This document shows positions 5,290 to 6,134 of a DNA stretch of 6,134 nucleotides, one piece after another. Both the position numbers and the translations under genes were made by a program. Origin of the DNA: an uncultured Lysobacteraceae bacterium (GTDB lineage Bacteria > Pseudomonadota > Gammaproteobacteria > Xanthomonadales > Rhodanobacteraceae); assembly GCA_946482585.1 (NCBI GenBank), contig CAMLSI010000334.1, forward strand, positions 1 to 6,134, read 5' to 3'. The notes beneath the pieces were generated by a model that saw nothing but the letters and a program-made list of their open reading frames with translations, searched no databases and was not told the origin of the DNA. Positions within the stretch are counted from its first letter, which is position 1. Every line of letters starts with the position of its first letter.

Positions 5290-6134
5290 GTGAGCATTGC
5301 AGTAGAAGAAAAGCGGTCGCGACGCCTGTCGCGGGTACGGGGTTGGATGACGTCACTGCTGTCGGCGGCGGCTTTCGCGGCGCTGCCGGCCTACGCCGTC
5401 GCGCCGGCGCAGGTGCCGTTCGCCATCGACGGCAACGCGTGGGAAGGCTGGGGCAGCGCGGTCGCGGTGGACGGCGACACGGCCGTCGTCACCTCGACGC
5501 TCGCCCGCGTCGACAGCAACGACGGCTACGGCGCCGCCTACGTCTACGTGCGCAGCGGCGACGGCTGGGTGCGCCAGGCGCGGCTCGTCGCGGCCGACCC
5601 GGAAGCGTTCACCAACTACGGTCGCGCCGTCGCCATCGCCGGCGACACCATCGTCGTCGGCGCCTCGAACGCCGATGGCGTGCAGAATGCCACCGGTGCC
5701 GCGTACGTCTACACGCGCAGCGGCACGACGTGGACGCAGACCGCCAAGTTCAGCGCGAGCGACGGCGAAGGCTTCAGCGACTTCGGCATGGCCGTTGCGC
5801 TGTCGGGCGACACCATCGCCGTGGGTGCGCCGAGCACGTTCATCGGCGGCGAGAACGTGCAGGGCGCCGTATACGTGTTCGTGCGCAGCGGCGCGACATG
5901 GACGCAGCAGGCCAAGCTCGTCGCGAGCGACGGCGCGGCGTTCCACAACCTCGGCAGCGCGGTGTCGATCGACGGCAACACCCTCGTCGCCGGTGCGCAC
6001 CAGGCCGAAGGCAACGGCACGACGTTCGCCGGCGCGGCCTACGTGTTCGTGCGCAGCGGCAGCGCCTGGAGCGAGCAGGCGAAGCTCGCGGCCGACGACG
6101 CCGGCTTCTCCGACGAGTTCGGCATCTCGGTGGC
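5290..6134 (+). CDS. Exported FG-GAP repeat protein, N-terminal 281 residues (3' end outside window)
   Basis: Translation from GTG at 5290 gives an open frame to the window edge. Residues 1-36 are a signal peptide: a basic n-region (KRSRRLSRVRG), a hydrophobic core (about 20-33) and a likely signal peptidase I site after AYA (34-36), so the product is exported. From residue 55 it consists of FG-GAP-type repeats about 56 residues long, starting at Gly55, Gly111, Gly166, Gly222 and Gly278. Each has the plan GxAVxxxGDTxxVGA - loop - GAAYVYxRSGxxWxxQAKLxAxD - F. Such repeats fold as beta-propeller blades; about seven would be expected, so at least two or three blades lie beyond the window. No DxDxDG calcium loops are seen in the visible blades. 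Proteins of this kind are often surface or secreted proteins in xanthomonads, their roles mostly unknown. The gene is divergent from the kinase gene, which suggests but does not prove a regulatory link. Confidence 0.85.
   Translation, partial: MSIAVEEKRSRRLSRVRGWMTSLLSAAAFAALPAYAVAPAQVPFAIDGNAWEGWGSAVAVDGDTAVVTSTLARVDSNDGYGAAYVYVRSGDGWVRQARLVAADPEAFTNYGRAVAIAGDTIVVGASNADGVQNATGAAYVYTRSGTTWTQTAKFSASDGEGFSDFGMAVALSGDTIAVGAPSTFIGGENVQGAVYVFVRSGATWTQQAKLVASDGAAFHNLGSAVSIDGNTLVAGAHQAEGNGTTFAGAAYVFVRSGSAWSEQAKLAADDAGFSDEFGISV
5452..6134 (+). repeat. In-frame tandem repeat of about 168 nt (FG-GAP blades)
   Basis: Units begin at 5452, 5620, 5785, 5953 and 6121 (the last cut by the window edge), giving periods of 168, 165, 168 and 168 nt. 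The best-conserved part encodes AYV(Y/F)VRSG; identity between units is protein-level and partial, so these are old diverged repeats rather than a recent DNA amplification. Confidence 0.8.

Noticed and set aside
5276..5293. Five-codon upstream frame (MQEEL) whose TGA overlaps the GTG of the FG-GAP gene
   Set aside because: It has no ribosome site of its own and contains the Shine-Dalgarno sequence of the real gene, so the overlap is most likely a by-product of AGGAGGAG.
5353..6000. 215-codon minus-strand frame opposite the FG-GAP gene
   Set aside because: It is a shadow of the FG-GAP repeats; its own periodic text simply mirrors the plus-strand repeats, and the plus strand has a signal peptide and a strong ribosome site.

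Overview
The window reads as a chromosomal segment of a high-GC Gammaproteobacterium, most plausibly of the Xanthomonadales (Lysobacterales: Lysobacter/Rhodanobacter/Dokdonella-like). This placement is an inference. It rests on very strong G/C third-position bias, on the pairing of a small ECF sigma factor with a large membrane Ser/Thr kinase carrying a TPR tail, and on a neighbouring exported FG-GAP-repeat protein, all of which are frequent in that order. No phage, IS element, tRNA, rRNA or CRISPR array is visible.

Left part (1-1496): the 3' end of an unrecognised gene on the plus strand (2-607) faces an S4-domain protein of the RsuA/RluB/RluE/RluF pseudouridine synthase family on the minus strand (774-1496). 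In that protein the usual catalytic aspartate appears to be glutamate. A weak small reading frame (468-761, minus) sits between and partly antisense to the first gene. This part looks like housekeeping DNA and is visibly less GC-rich than the right part. A gene-free 348-nt divergent spacer (1497-1844) follows.

Right part (1845-6134): this is the interesting block. A 182-aa ECF sigma factor (1845-2393, plus) and a 906-aa receptor-type Ser/Thr kinase (2390-5110, minus) are convergent, and their two TAG stop codons are interlocked in one CTAG. The sigma factor lacks the acidic patch that ECF sigmas normally use to hold core RNA polymerase and has Thr50 in its place. This is the signature of the phosphorylation-activated ECF43-type sigmas (EcfK/PknS in Xanthomonas citri, EcfP/PknT in Vibrio parahaemolyticus). 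The likely scheme is that the kinase senses something through its periplasmic TPR domain, phosphorylates the sigma near Thr50, and so allows it to engage polymerase.

Divergent from the kinase, across a 179-nt spacer with two inverted repeats, starts an exported FG-GAP beta-propeller-type protein (5290 to beyond the window). It is a candidate target or partner of the sigma/kinase pair, on position only.
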